Part shown: one piece after another, positions 1 to 8,870 of the stretch
Numbering within the stretch: position 1 is the first letter of the stretch
How the letters are laid out: every line of letters begins with the position of its first letter
Origin: Paenibacillus uliginis N3/975
Lineage (GTDB): Bacteria > Bacillota > Bacilli > Paenibacillales > Paenibacillaceae
Reading direction: 5' to 3'
Assembly (NCBI RefSeq): GCF_900177425.1
Contig: NZ_LT840184.1
Span: 4,132,263 to 4,196,262, forward strand
Length of the DNA stretch: 64,000 nt
Made by a program: the position numbers and the translations under genes
The notes under the pieces: model-generated
Databases searched by the model: none
The model's input: only the letters and a program-made list of their open reading frames with translations
What the model was told of the DNA's origin: nothing

Positions 1-1
1 T

Positions 2-1282
2 TACACTGAACCTCCGCAGCAGAATAAGCTGAATCCACTGGAGACCGTGCAGGAACAGTTCCGGGAATCTTGTCTGCTCAGTTCAGATGATCCTATTGCA
101 TGCCTGGTAGATTCTTTTAGCGGAATGAGTCCTCTTGCAGCACAGGAGATTGCCCATCGGGCTGGTTATACGACTGGTGGAGATCCTTCCAGTGCCGAGA
201 AAGACTGCGGCGGGTTATGGAACGCTTTTTCCGAAATAATGACCGAAGTTGAAAACCACCGCTACACACCCGTGAGCGGAGTGAACGTCAAAGGGAAAAT
301 GGTATTTTCCGTCATCCCGCTCACAATGCTTCCGGGGCAAACAGAGCATTACGACTCCCCTAGCAAATGTCTGGAAGATTACTACGGCGACAAGGCTCAG
401 CGGGATACCGTTAAGCAGAAGGTGAGCGATCTGCTCCGTTTCCTGCAGAACGAACGCTCCAAAAACATCAAGAAGCTCGATAAGCTGCATGAGGATCTGG
501 AGGAAGCCGGAGACGCTGACCGTTACCGCATTTCCGGCGAGCTGCTATTCGCCTCACTGCACAGTATTCAAAAGGGTGACAAACAAGCAGAACTGCTTAA
601 TTATTACGACGAGGATCAGCAAATGATCACCATCCCGCTTGATCCTCTGCTGTCTCCGTCCGATAACGCACAGCGTTATTTCAAGAAGTACAACAAATAC
701 AAAAACAGCCTGGCCGTTATCGATGAACAGCTCATCAAGACCCGTGAGGAGATCAGTTATATTGAAAACCTGCTGCAACAATTGGCCCACGCCTCACTGA
801 ACGATATTGACGAGATACGAGAAGAGCTGATCCAGCAAGGCTATCTACGCGACCGTAGCCGCAAGACACGAAAGAAGAAAAAGAATGACAAACCTACACT
901 GCATATGTACACTTCATCGGAAGGGATCGAGCTATACGTAGGTAAAAACAACTTGCAAAATGAATATGTCACGAACCGTCTGGCCTCGTCGAACGACACC
1001 TGGCTTCATACAAAAGATATTCCCGGTTCTCACGTGGTCATCCGCAGCGACAGTTTCGGGGAGAACACATTGCAGGAAGCTGCCCAATTGGCCGCCTATT
1101 ACAGTCAAGCCAAAGAATCCAGCAGCGTGCCCGTTGATTACACGTTGATCCGTCATGTTCGTAAGCCAAGCGGCTCGAAACCGGGGTTTGTCATCTATGA
1201 TCACCAAAAGACGCTATTTGTGACACCGGATGCACAGCTCATCAAGAGCCTGCCGAATGTTATTAAGAACCAGAGAAAGTAA
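2..1282 (+). CDS. rqcH: RqcH / NFACT-family ribosome quality control protein (5' partial)
   Basis: The reading frame is open to the left edge, so the N-terminus lies outside the window; about 426 of the usual ~570 residues are visible. The visible part begins with the end of the NFACT-N domain (a PPxxxKxNP-like motif), then a helix-hairpin-helix-like stretch, a long charged coiled coil, a basic RKTRKKKK linker and the NFACT-R domain with the family motif DTWLHTKDIPGSHV. In Bacillus, RqcH binds obstructed 50S subunits and recruits tRNA-Ala to add C-terminal alanine tails to stalled peptides. Older annotations call it fibronectin-binding protein FbpA. The family call is firm. Confidence 0.93.
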   Translation, partial: YTEPPQQNKLNPLETVQEQFRESCLLSSDDPIACLVDSFSGMSPLAAQEIAHRAGYTTGGDPSSAEKDCGGLWNAFSEIMTEVENHRYTPVSGVNVKGKMVFSVIPLTMLPGQTEHYDSPSKCLEDYYGDKAQRDTVKQKVSDLLRFLQNERSKNIKKLDKLHEDLEEAGDADRYRISGELLFASLHSIQKGDKQAELLNYYDEDQQMITIPLDPLLSPSDNAQRYFKKYNKYKNSLAVIDEQLIKTREEISYIENLLQQLAHASLNDIDEIREELIQQGYLRDRSRKTRKKKKNDKPTLHMYTSSEGIELYVGKNNLQNEYVTNRLASSNDTWLHTKDIPGSHVVIRSDSFGENTLQEAAQLAAYYSQAKESSSVPVDYTLIRHVRKPSGSKPGFVIYDHQKTLFVTPDAQLIKSLPNVIKNQRK

Positions 1283-1517
1283 TGGTCGAACTAATGATTC
1301 TTAGTCTGAGCATCACTAAGAATGCGGATTATTCTTCCGATCGCTGTTGCCCCCAGATTTCTTTTATTATTTTATTCTAATGTTGAAATCCGGGGACAGC
1401 TTATGCTTTCGAAGCGAGCTTTCCTGTGGAAAGCTTCGGTCGACCACTACCGTTTCTCCAGAATAATTCCGCCTTCTCCGTTGAAGTACTTCCTTTTCTT
1501 TAGTTCAATCTATATAG

Positions 1518-1555
1518 CTGGGTGTGACTTCTACCTACACCCAGTTTCATTTTTC
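1518..1555 (+). terminator. Rho-independent terminator downstream of rqcH
   Basis: The stem ctgggtgt/acacccag (1518-1525 with 1537-1544) has an 11-nt loop and is followed by tttcattttt. It lies about 240 bases after the rqcH stop with no gene between, so it most likely ends that transcript. Confidence 0.6.
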
Positions 1556-2157
1556 ACATCACTTATCCTGTATTCGTAGCCATGTGCCCCTTATAGTACT
1601 CCGGATACGTCTCTCCACCGCATTCCTCACAGCTAAATTATCTTAGCTACCTTTTGTTTCTTGGGTATCGGTGACATCTCAAATCATCCTTTCCAGAACA
1701 TGCCTTTGAGATGGAGTACACGGCGTACTTCACCTTTACTTTCCCACCACCATGGCGGTGGTTTACTTGGAATACCTCTTGCTCGAGCAAACACGCATAT
1801 TCTTCAGTCTCCCACATAATATTTAAAAAGGTCTGCATGACGGGCGGTCATCTCACGTCAAGCAGACCCATAATAAAAAACTATCGTTTAAACGACTGCT
1901 TCCCGATAAATAATCGGTGATGCGGTCATTTTCTTTATCAGGAACGTTGCCCTTGTTCTTAAAATCGTGGGCAAAAAACAGTCGCCCACATCTTCACCCA
2001 CCCTCCCCCTTGCAATCCGAAGGGACGGTGCTTGAAAGGGATGGACTCAGCTATTTAGCAGAAAGAGTATGTGTGCTAAGTGAGATAAAGGATTGATGGA
2101 TAAACACGAAGCAGCGGAAAGGACGAAGCGATTCCGGAGAAGCGAAAGCGGTCGCCT

Positions 2158-2208
2158 TTGCTCCCGAATTTCTTCCTCTATGGAATAATTCAAGAAATTC
2201 GGGAGCAA
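2158..2208. repeat. Perfect 17-bp inverted repeat, intergenic
   Basis: Arms ttgctcccgaatttctt (2158-2174) and aagaaattcgggagcaa (2192-2208) are exact reverse complements around a 17-nt spacer. There is no T-run on either side, so it is not a simple terminator. The flanks contain degenerate gaagcgatt-type motifs. It resembles a dispersed intergenic repeat unit, but no second full copy is in this window. Confidence 0.6.
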
Positions 2209-2294
2209 CAGCGATTGGAGGAACGATTCGTACTTGCAGCGTCTTTAAAACGTAGGCTTAGTGGATTCATTTAATTCAATAATAATTACCGGCT

Positions 2295-3176
2295 CTATCC
2301 ACGCGCAGCCTTTAACTGCTCCAGCACATCTTCAGGCACAGAGCGATTGCCAATATCCCCATGAAACACAGCTCCCTGCCGCTCACCGTGATAATCGGAG
2401 CCTGCCGTCACGATCAGACCAAAATCCTCAGCCATTGCCCCATAACGGCGTTCTTCCTCTGGTCCGTGATCCGAGTGGAAAACTTCAATACCAGATGGAT
2501 GGGCCTCCTTAATAATTTCACTTACAAGTCCGTCATCATCATACAGACCCGGATGCGCCAATACCGCCGTTCCGCCAGCCTCTCTTATCCACGAACACGC
2601 TTCCTGCGGAGAAATGCGAGGCTGAGCAGCGTAGGCTAGACCCCCGTGCGCCAGGTAACGGTCAAATGCATCACGCATATTCGAGGCAAATCCTTTTTTT
2701 ACGAGTGTGTCTGCTATATGAGGACGGCCAATGCTTTCATCCGGCTTCAAATCCCGATCAAGGCCTGAAATAACCTCTTCCATCGTTATTTCAATACCAA
2801 GACTTTGCAGATTACGAATGATTTTCTCGTTGCGCTCATTTCTCGTATTACGCAGATTGGACAGACGGTTCAGAAAATCTTTGTCTTCCGTATCTACGTA
2901 ATATCCAAGAATATGAATATCCTTACCACCTGCCATGGTGCTGATTTCCACGCCTGGGACAACTGTCATCCCGTAACGCTTACCCGCTTCAAGAGCCTCT
3001 TGAACACCAGAAACCGTGTCATGATCAGTTATCGCAATAGCGTATAGACCTTTTTCGTACGCAAGGCGCACGTTCTCGGAGGGCTCGTTCATCCCGTCCG
3101 AAGCCAGCGTATGTGTATGAAGATCGCAGCCTTTTCTTCTGTCAGCCATTGATGACGTTTGTTGACCCGATTCCAT
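2295..3176 (-). CDS. PHP-domain phosphoesterase (RNase AM / YciV-like)
   Basis: The protein is about 293 aa with the PHP metal-binding signatures in order: DLHTHTLASDG near the N-terminus, AITDHDTVSG, a GxEIS motif after VVPG, LAHPG in the middle and TAGSDYHG near the C-terminus. PHP proteins of this type hydrolyse phosphoesters, including 3',5'-bisphosphonucleotides and RNA 5' ends, with a trinuclear metal site. The start at 3176 is chosen because AGAGGAG sits 8 bases upstream; an upstream ATG in the same frame (3200) has no such site. It is a single gene with a terminated gene upstream. Confidence 0.85.
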   Translation of the reverse strand: MESGQQTSSMADRRKGCDLHTHTLASDGMNEPSENVRLAYEKGLYAIAITDHDTVSGVQEALEAGKRYGMTVVPGVEISTMAGGKDIHILGYYVDTEDKDFLNRLSNLRNTRNERNEKIIRNLQSLGIEITMEEVISGLDRDLKPDESIGRPHIADTLVKKGFASNMRDAFDRYLAHGGLAYAAQPRISPQEACSWIREAGGTAVLAHPGLYDDDGLVSEIIKEAHPSGIEVFHSDHGPEEERRYGAMAEDFGLIVTAGSDYHGERQGAVFHGDIGNRSVPEDVLEQLKAARG

Positions 3177-3235
3177 CTCTACAACTCCTCTTTGCATCAT
3201 TTATTTCTCTATTTTACCGAACTTCTCAGATCTAT

Positions 3236-3271
3236 ACAAAAAGAGCATCCGTGCTGTCACACGCATGCTCT
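3236..3271 (-). terminator. Rho-independent terminator
   Basis: On the minus strand an 11-bp stem with one mismatch (gagcatgcgtg/cacggatgctc) is followed by a T5 run. The stem begins at the stop codon of the 3270-3707 gene, so this ends that transcript just before the PHP gene. Confidence 0.8.
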
Positions 3272-3707
3272 ATTTCCGTTTACGGCTGTTTTTTATTAAG
3301 GTCATACGCCGGGAGTGACGTAACCATGAATAATAGGATTTTAGATCCCGAAGTTCAATCGTCTCAGACATCCGTCCGAGAAAAGTCACAATAATCATCC
3401 GATGCAGCGGGTTTCCGATTAGATCACGTTCGTGTTCCAGCTCTGAAAATTCCGCAACTACGACGAGATCATCATCAATAAGATACACATCCTGCTCATT
3501 TCTGTAATAAGGCACAATGCGATCCTGTTTCAAACATTCCCACATCCAGGCCCCAATCTCCTCATGAGGAGTATCGTGATGTTCCACCCGATCCGTGTAC
3601 CGACTTTTGGCATGATTTGTTATGACGATGTCTGCTATTTTCTTGTCATTTAACGTAATGTAAAACGGTTCGTAGGTGCTCCACCGCTCTGTCCCTTTGT
3701 CGCGCAT
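3270..3707 (-). CDS. Conserved hypothetical protein, 145 aa
   Basis: I do not recognise a named family. The protein is soluble, charged and has a basic tail (SRRMTLIKNSRKRK). It contains a HAKSRYTDRV motif near residue 32 followed by two predicted beta-rich stretches (DVYLIDDDLVVVAEF and MIIVTFLGRM). The layout recalls short toxin-like or DUF4258-type folds, but that is only a resemblance. It is monocistronic with a terminator overlapping its stop codon. Confidence 0.7.
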   Translation of the reverse strand: MRDKGTERWSTYEPFYITLNDKKIADIVITNHAKSRYTDRVEHHDTPHEEIGAWMWECLKQDRIVPYYRNEQDVYLIDDDLVVVAEFSELEHERDLIGNPLHRMIIVTFLGRMSETIELRDLKSYYSWLRHSRRMTLIKNSRKRK

Positions 3708-3881
3708 GGATTATCACTCTCCACCCAATGGGTCTTTATGTCTATGTATATATACCCAACATATTACATCATTCCTTAATTATGCACAAGTCAGAAACTT
3801 TTTTCTTTGTGAATAGTTCTTGAAAATTAAAATCACGGTATTTCATGGATTCGCAAAGTTCTATTTTCTAATGTAAAAAAA

Positions 3882-3935
3882 TCTATCGACGTACCTCAAG
3901 GAAGACAGACCGCACTTAGTCGTAGTTTTTCTTGC
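3882..3935 (+). repeat. Dispersed intergenic repeat, copy 1
   Basis: This 54-nt stretch, from tctatcgacgtacctcaag through agtttttcttgc, matches 23511-23564 with about 6 differences. Both copies are intergenic. Copy 1 has a damaged hairpin (accgcacttagtcgt) before the T5 run; copy 2 has an intact one. Confidence 0.75.
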
Positions 3936-4003
3936 TAGATAAGTTGATAACTACAAACCCCCACAGTGGACTTTCACCACTAGTTAATTGCCATGCGTGG
4001 CAC

Positions 4004-4031
4004 ACTAAAAAAAGCGGCCTCGCGGCCGCTT
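4004..4031 (-). terminator. Rho-independent terminator of ylbF-ylbG
   Basis: Stem aagcggcc/ggccgctt (4012-4019 with 4024-4031) with a tcgc loop is followed on the minus strand by a T7 run. It lies 56 bases after the ylbG stop. Confidence 0.9.
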
Positions 4032-4086
4032 GTATTTTGCATATTCAACTTATCGGCAAGACCGGGTGCTAACCGGAGAAGTTCAT

Positions 4087-4350
4087 TCATGGTCCGAAAA
4101 ATTTGGTCTTGTCAGGCACGTTACTGCTGTATTCCGTCTTAATCTCGTTCCGGTACGAACGCTCGATTTTACGGACGTAGGAAAGTCTGCGAATATTCTT
4201 GACTGTCTCGTCCGCACGATCAGCGTTAACGTACATTACAACATATTGCATTCGACGTGAAATATAGTGCACACTGCCGTATTTCTCAAGGTTTCTTGCT
4301 GCTTTCACATCACTTACCCAAATAATATAACCGGTTCGTTCCGCCAGCAT
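4087..4350 (-). CDS. ylbG: YlbG family protein (DUF2129)
   Basis: The 87-aa protein matches YlbG in length and pattern (RTGYIIWVSDVKAARNLEKYG near the N-terminus, VVMYVNAD in the middle, VRKIERSYRNEIKTEY at the end). The molecular role of the family is unknown. It follows ylbF by 43 bases on the same strand, the same order as in Bacillus, and shares its terminator. Confidence 0.88.
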   Translation of the reverse strand: MLAERTGYIIWVSDVKAARNLEKYGSVHYISRRMQYVVMYVNADRADETVKNIRRLSYVRKIERSYRNEIKTEYSSNVPDKTKFFGP

Positions 4351-4393
4351 CCTGGTCTCGCCTCTCTTTCATCTCTATCTATTACCGCTCAGA

Positions 4394-4831
4394 TCAGCCG
4401 CACTGGCAGCCGCCGCCGCTTGCGCACCCTTTTTTTGGAAGGGCGTTGTTGCTTGGAACTTTAATCGTGTCCGACACTGAAAATGCGATTTTCTCGGACA
4501 TATTAAACAGCAGATCATCCAGGTTCTTCTCTGCAACCTTAAACCGCACAACAGCTTCAAATGCTTCAAGCTCCGCTTCTACCGCACTAACTTCATCTTT
4601 AGCCGAATGATAATTAGGGTGGAAATGACCGAACCGCTGTGTTTCCTCGAACAATTCCTTCTTGGCGTCAAGTTTATTAATCAGGGCCTGAATTCCCGGA
4701 TCGTTCTCAACAGCCTGTTTCCAATATAGATAATCCGCCACCTCGACGGATGCATTAATCATGTCGCCCAATTCATAGGCGTAGGTGAGCACTTCGGCCA
4801 TATCAACCGTGTTCAATTCCGATACGCTCAT
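4394..4831 (-). CDS. ylbF: YlbF, component of the RNase Y specificity (Y) complex
   Basis: The 145-aa, mainly helical protein has the family core (ASVEVADYLYWKQAVENDP, then the FHPNYHSAKDEV region). The C-terminus carries the cysteine cluster CASGGGCQCG. In Bacillus subtilis YlbF, YmcA and YaaT form a complex that binds iron-sulfur clusters and tunes RNase Y-dependent mRNA processing, with effects on competence, sporulation and biofilm. The tail cysteines fit cluster ligation. It is the first gene of the ylbF-ylbG unit. Confidence 0.9.
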   Translation of the reverse strand: MSVSELNTVDMAEVLTYAYELGDMINASVEVADYLYWKQAVENDPGIQALINKLDAKKELFEETQRFGHFHPNYHSAKDEVSAVEAELEAFEAVVRFKVAEKNLDDLLFNMSEKIAFSVSDTIKVPSNNALPKKGCASGGGCQCG

Positions 4832-4999
4832 GATCTCATCCCGCTTCTTTATAAATTAGTCCGCCCAAAAGGTGGACTTCTTTATCATAGCATAACGGAC
4901 GCTGCTTAAGAAGGGGGAAACTGCAGTTGAACACCGCCAAAATGATTGAAAAGATGCTGATTGGGAACTGTTTATTCTATAGAGAAATGGACGTCCGCC

Positions 5000-6889
5000 T
5001 CAGGATTGACCCGGCACAATCAGTCTCATCTCCTGCCATCCGCCTTCACTCAGCTCAATCTGTTCCGGCTTCTCCGAGTCTGATGAATATATCAGCCCAG
5101 ATACCCTCCATGGATTACGGAACAGCCGTTTCGGTATAAATTCGGTTTTTTTATTTTCCATACCAAGCTCCACCTTAACTTTCCAATCCAGCGCCTGTTC
5201 CATGATTTGCTTAGCTGTTGTACTGTGATAACTGCGCCAATCCCTTGTCCACATGACAGGAATCTTTGCAAGTCCGGGAAACAGATCCTGCTTGTCCGGT
5301 ATTTCGGAATCTGGCTGAAAATAATGCTCATTCCTTCCACTATATACAAGACCCGAGGATTTGAAATGATCGTAATCCCCTTTTCGGTAAAGGCTGTCCG
5401 TTCTTTCTGCTTCTGCTTGTCGATGTTCCTCTTGCCGCCATTGGCCAGCAGTCTGATCAAAACCGCCAATCTGGCGTTTAGGCGGAAGTCCGGCAACTGT
5501 AAGGATCTTTCTGATTTCGGTTACATGTTCGGGCTTTACGGCAAAATACAGGGGGCCCAGGCGATGAATCCACTCCGTTAATTTGGGATGAGCCGCGATC
5601 TGATCACCTTCTTCCACCGTTTCACACTGCATTACAGTTAGTTCCGCAAATGAAGTTCTACCCACTTCACGTCCCCACTGTGCGAGAGCTGCCGCCACAT
5701 TGTCAGGTACACCAGAGAGCGCCTGGCTGACAATAAAATCAGTCACCTGTTCCGGGCTCATCCCCAGATCAGCTGCAAGCGCAACAGATCCTTTGGTAAG
5801 ACGGTAAACCGACATATGGTCATCGGATACACGTTCTGCACACTGGGCCAAGCTCCAACGAACTGAGAAGGGGGTATCCGGCGGCACCATAACTTCATAA
5901 TCCGGCTGAATAAATAAGTACCCTGTAGCAGAAGCAGTCCTGTCGTCGACCTCGCCTTTGAGAAATCGTCCAGCAGGTATTTTCCACCGGATCAGCAAAT
6001 GTTCGTCATTACTTGTGCCTACATCAGCCCAGCCCGCCCCTGCCAGAAAACGGAGCCATGCCTTTCCTTCATCATATAATTCATTCCTGCGCTCCTTCAT
6101 CTCGATACCTGCAGCCGTCATTTCGTCCAGCAGGCGGTCCACATCATACCAGACGTCTTCTCTAAAGCCCTTATGACACAATAACTGGCGTAAATGCTGA
6201 CTTTCCGGATTCGTTCGACCGTATCTTTCCATAATGCTCTGAAAGAGGAGACTATTCATACGCTCCAGTGACAGATCCAGCCATTCTTGAAGTGCATCCT
6301 CCTTTAACACAAGGGCGTTACTCTCCTTGGACAGCAACCCCAGACTAAGGAGTAGGTCCAGCAGCACGGCAGCACGTGGAGGATAGGCATCCGAATGGGC
6401 ATACTGCAGCCCGATGGCGGCAATATCCGATCCTGTAAGGCCCTCAGGTTCATCCAGCTTTTGAATATGCTTTTTATGTACTGTCCCTTTTGAAGTTAGC
6501 GGAAAACCACCATTCTTCGCACCGTACACCAACGCATTAAATACATCCAGAGCCAGTCCCAGCTTCGCCTCAAACGACAGAATCGCTGCAGAAACTTCCT
6601 CCAGAGTCTGGGATGGTGTAAAAAAAGCTTCCTGCACAAAGAGCAGTCTTTCCGAGGGAATGAAGTATAATCGCTCGCCCCAGGCTTTCTTGACTGCTTT
6701 CACCCATCCGTCTTGCCTGAGACCCAAGAAGGCGGTCAGCACTTCAGCCCCGATGAGTGGCGGGATATCAAGGGAAAGCAGCTTTTCCTCATCAAATACC
6801 TGGCCGGCAAAAGCAGTCCAAATCCGATACAATACGTTTTGTTCCGATGTTGGTAATTGGCGGGGTGACCTGTCTTGAATATCCATCAT
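5000..6889 (-). CDS. Helicase-associated protein (Helicase_C_3 / XPB-Ssl2-like), partner of XPB
   Basis: This is a 629-aa soluble protein without Walker A or DEAD-type motifs. Its central part (from about residue 325, GYLFIQPDYEVMVPPDTPFS, to the LGPLYFAVKPEHVTEIRKILTVAG stretch) matches the Helicase_C_3 (PF13625) region. It overlaps the upstream XPB gene by 4 bases (ATGA), so the two are translationally coupled. Actinobacteria keep the same pair (Rv0862c beside the XPB gene Rv0861c). The job is not established; a role as accessory or DNA-positioning subunit of the helicase is inference. Confidence 0.85.
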   Translation of the reverse strand: MMDIQDRSPRQLPTSEQNVLYRIWTAFAGQVFDEEKLLSLDIPPLIGAEVLTAFLGLRQDGWVKAVKKAWGERLYFIPSERLLFVQEAFFTPSQTLEEVSAAILSFEAKLGLALDVFNALVYGAKNGGFPLTSKGTVHKKHIQKLDEPEGLTGSDIAAIGLQYAHSDAYPPRAAVLLDLLLSLGLLSKESNALVLKEDALQEWLDLSLERMNSLLFQSIMERYGRTNPESQHLRQLLCHKGFREDVWYDVDRLLDEMTAAGIEMKERRNELYDEGKAWLRFLAGAGWADVGTSNDEHLLIRWKIPAGRFLKGEVDDRTASATGYLFIQPDYEVMVPPDTPFSVRWSLAQCAERVSDDHMSVYRLTKGSVALAADLGMSPEQVTDFIVSQALSGVPDNVAAALAQWGREVGRTSFAELTVMQCETVEEGDQIAAHPKLTEWIHRLGPLYFAVKPEHVTEIRKILTVAGLPPKRQIGGFDQTAGQWRQEEHRQAEAERTDSLYRKGDYDHFKSSGLVYSGRNEHYFQPDSEIPDKQDLFPGLAKIPVMWTRDWRSYHSTTAKQIMEQALDWKVKVELGMENKKTEFIPKRLFRNPWRVSGLIYSSDSEKPEQIELSEGGWQEMRLIVPGQS

Positions 6890-8712
6890 GTCGTACCTGC
6901 TGCCTCCTTTCCAGGCTCAGCGCCGTCCTCGAAAGCTTGAGAACCCTTATTTCCGATAGAAGGCTCCGTTACAGTCCGATACTGATAGCCCTGCTCAATA
7001 AGAAACAGTTGCCTGCGAAGTGCAAATACCTCTTCCCGGCTATCCTGTGAAACGAGCGCATAAAAGTATGCCTTGTTATCACCAGCCTTCGGACGCAGAA
7101 TACGACCAAGCCTCTGTGCCTCTTCCTGTCTCGAACCAAAGCTACCGGATATTTCAATGGCCACTGAAGCGTCCGGCAAATCCACTGCAAAATTAGCTAC
7201 TTTGGAGACGACAAGAATTCGCTGATCTCCTCTCCTGAAAGCAGCATACAGCTCGTTGCGCTGGTGCTGTGGCATTTGACCCGAGATGAGCGGAATATCC
7301 ATCTCCCTGGAAATTGAATCCAGTTGGTTCAGGTACTGTCCTATAATGAGAGTCTGAGCACCGGAATGACGCTCTAGTAGTCTCTTCACTACGTCCATCT
7401 TCGCAGGATTTTCCGATGCCAGACGATACTGCTCGCGGGTGCCGGCATAATGGCATTGTTCCTTCAGGCTGTCCGTCATGGGTACCCTCACTTCTGCACA
7501 ATCCACGGTGGCAATCCAGCCTTTTTCCTCTAACGTCTTCCAAGGCATCTCATAACGCTTTGGACCGATCAAGGAGAACACATCATGCTCCCGACCGTCC
7601 TCCCTGACCAGCGTTGCCGTTAAACCGAGTCGCCGGGTTGCTTGAATGTCTGCGGTTGCCCGAAACACAGGTGCAGGAAGCAAGTGAACCTCATCGTATA
7701 TAATCAGTCCCCAACTTCTTTCGTTGAACAATTTCATATGGCGGAGCTCGTCCTCTTTGTTGTGGCGATGAGTCAATATCTGATATGTTGCCACCGTCAC
7801 CGGCCGCACCTCTTTACGCTGACCCGTATACTCACCGATATCGGAAGATTGGAGCGAAGTCTTCTCCTGCAGCTCCGACATCCATTGCCGGACCGAGGTC
7901 GTATTGGACGTCAGAATCAGTGTTTCGCATTGAAGCTCCCGCATCGCCGCCATACCGATGACGGTCTTTCCTGCTCCGCAAGGAAGAACGAGTACACCGC
8001 TCCCCCCTTTTCCTCCACTGTCCCGAAACGCTTCCGCTGCCTCCTGCTGATAATCACGTAGGCGGAAAGATGTGCGATTACTTTGACCGTGCTTTGTTTC
8101 TCCTGAAGCCTCATCCGCCTTGTACAGCCTGTTTGTTCCAAGTCTGCCGGGGCCTTCTACCTCATACGCTTCACCTTGCCAATGAATCCGAAGAAACTGT
8201 CCGTCCTGATATCCGGCGTAATCCATCACGGGGTATCCAAGACGCGTCAGCTCCTGCTTCAACATCCCTCTTCGTTCCGAGGGTACCTCTGCGACCGTAT
8301 TCGTCAAAAAGGTTAGTCCTGCCTTAGATAAGGAGGGCTGCAGTTTAATATCATGCATAAGTTCTTCATCCTCACATCGGAGGATAAGCGACTCTTCACG
8401 TTCTGGATGTTTCAATAGTGTGAGCTGTCCGTATCTCGATACAAGCCTTAAAATTTCCTCTAACAGTGTAGAAGGCACGTCGAAGCGGGATAGTGACTGA
8501 AGGCTCCCGCATATTTGTTCGGCATTCCATCCCGATGCTACTGCGTTCCACAAAGACAAAGGAGTAATCCGGTATGTATGAAAAGAGGACGGACTTTTAA
8601 CCAAATCAGCATATCGTGACAACTGTTCACGGGCTTCTTCAAAACCGGAATGCTCCACTTCCAAGAGGATCGTCCGGTCTCGCTGGACAATGCACGGTTT
8701 GTCTTTTATCAA
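6886..8712 (-). CDS. XPB-type DNA repair helicase (SF2)
   Basis: The protein is 608 aa. The N-terminal ~200 residues form an XPB-type regulatory region with a helicase-associated domain. The SF2 core follows: Walker A LPCGAGKTVIG (GAGKT at 246-250), DEVH box at 340-343, motif III LTAT at 364-367, and motif VI QRLGRILRP at 533-541. Bacterial XPB is a 3'-5' ATP-dependent helicase related to the TFIIH subunit. It is the first gene of a two-gene operon with the Helicase_C_3 protein. Confidence 0.92.
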   Translation of the reverse strand: MIKDKPCIVQRDRTILLEVEHSGFEEAREQLSRYADLVKSPSSFHTYRITPLSLWNAVASGWNAEQICGSLQSLSRFDVPSTLLEEILRLVSRYGQLTLLKHPEREESLILRCEDEELMHDIKLQPSLSKAGLTFLTNTVAEVPSERRGMLKQELTRLGYPVMDYAGYQDGQFLRIHWQGEAYEVEGPGRLGTNRLYKADEASGETKHGQSNRTSFRLRDYQQEAAEAFRDSGGKGGSGVLVLPCGAGKTVIGMAAMRELQCETLILTSNTTSVRQWMSELQEKTSLQSSDIGEYTGQRKEVRPVTVATYQILTHRHNKEDELRHMKLFNERSWGLIIYDEVHLLPAPVFRATADIQATRRLGLTATLVREDGREHDVFSLIGPKRYEMPWKTLEEKGWIATVDCAEVRVPMTDSLKEQCHYAGTREQYRLASENPAKMDVVKRLLERHSGAQTLIIGQYLNQLDSISREMDIPLISGQMPQHQRNELYAAFRRGDQRILVVSKVANFAVDLPDASVAIEISGSFGSRQEEAQRLGRILRPKAGDNKAYFYALVSQDSREEVFALRRQLFLIEQGYQYRTVTEPSIGNKGSQAFEDGAEPGKEAAGTT

Positions 8713-8870
8713 TTGTATTCCTCCTTGGCTATTCCTATAGATTTGGCTGTATTCGCAAAAAGAAGTTCATCCCCGTCTGAATACGGATCTGAACTTCCCC
8801 AAGTTTACTATTCCCAATTTATCCCGGTTCCATGCGGCTTAGAAACGCTTGAACTCTTTCAACCTTCAGG

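Larger units (their letters stand above)
1283..2294. other. Gene-poor region of about 1 kb with hairpins
   Basis: No convincing gene is seen. Short open frames (for example 1322-1579 plus and 1647-1838 minus) lack ribosome binding sites and recognisable families. The region holds a terminator near 1518, a hairpin at about 1409-1438 (cgaag...cttcg arms), a near-palindrome at 1748-1765 centred on ccatgg, an inverted pair catctcaaa/tttgagatg around 1674-1713, and a perfect 17-bp inverted repeat at 2158-2208. The density of inverted repeats suggests dispersed non-coding repeats. Confidence 0.5.
3708..4086. other. Intergenic region with repeat copy and hairpins
   Basis: No gene is seen. The region holds a repeat copy at 3882-3935 (second copy at 23511), small hairpins agtgg/ccact (about 3965-3981) and ccatgcgtgg (about 3991-4000), and the terminator of ylbG. 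Confidence 0.5.

Noticed and set aside
1322..1838. 85-aa and 63-aa open frames in the gene-poor region
   Set aside because: No ribosome binding sites, odd composition, and they run over a terminator and several hairpins.
1640..1900. T-box or other riboswitch in the inverted repeats
   Set aside because: No T-box motif and no biosynthetic gene downstream on either strand; the repeats do not form a recognisable riboswitch.
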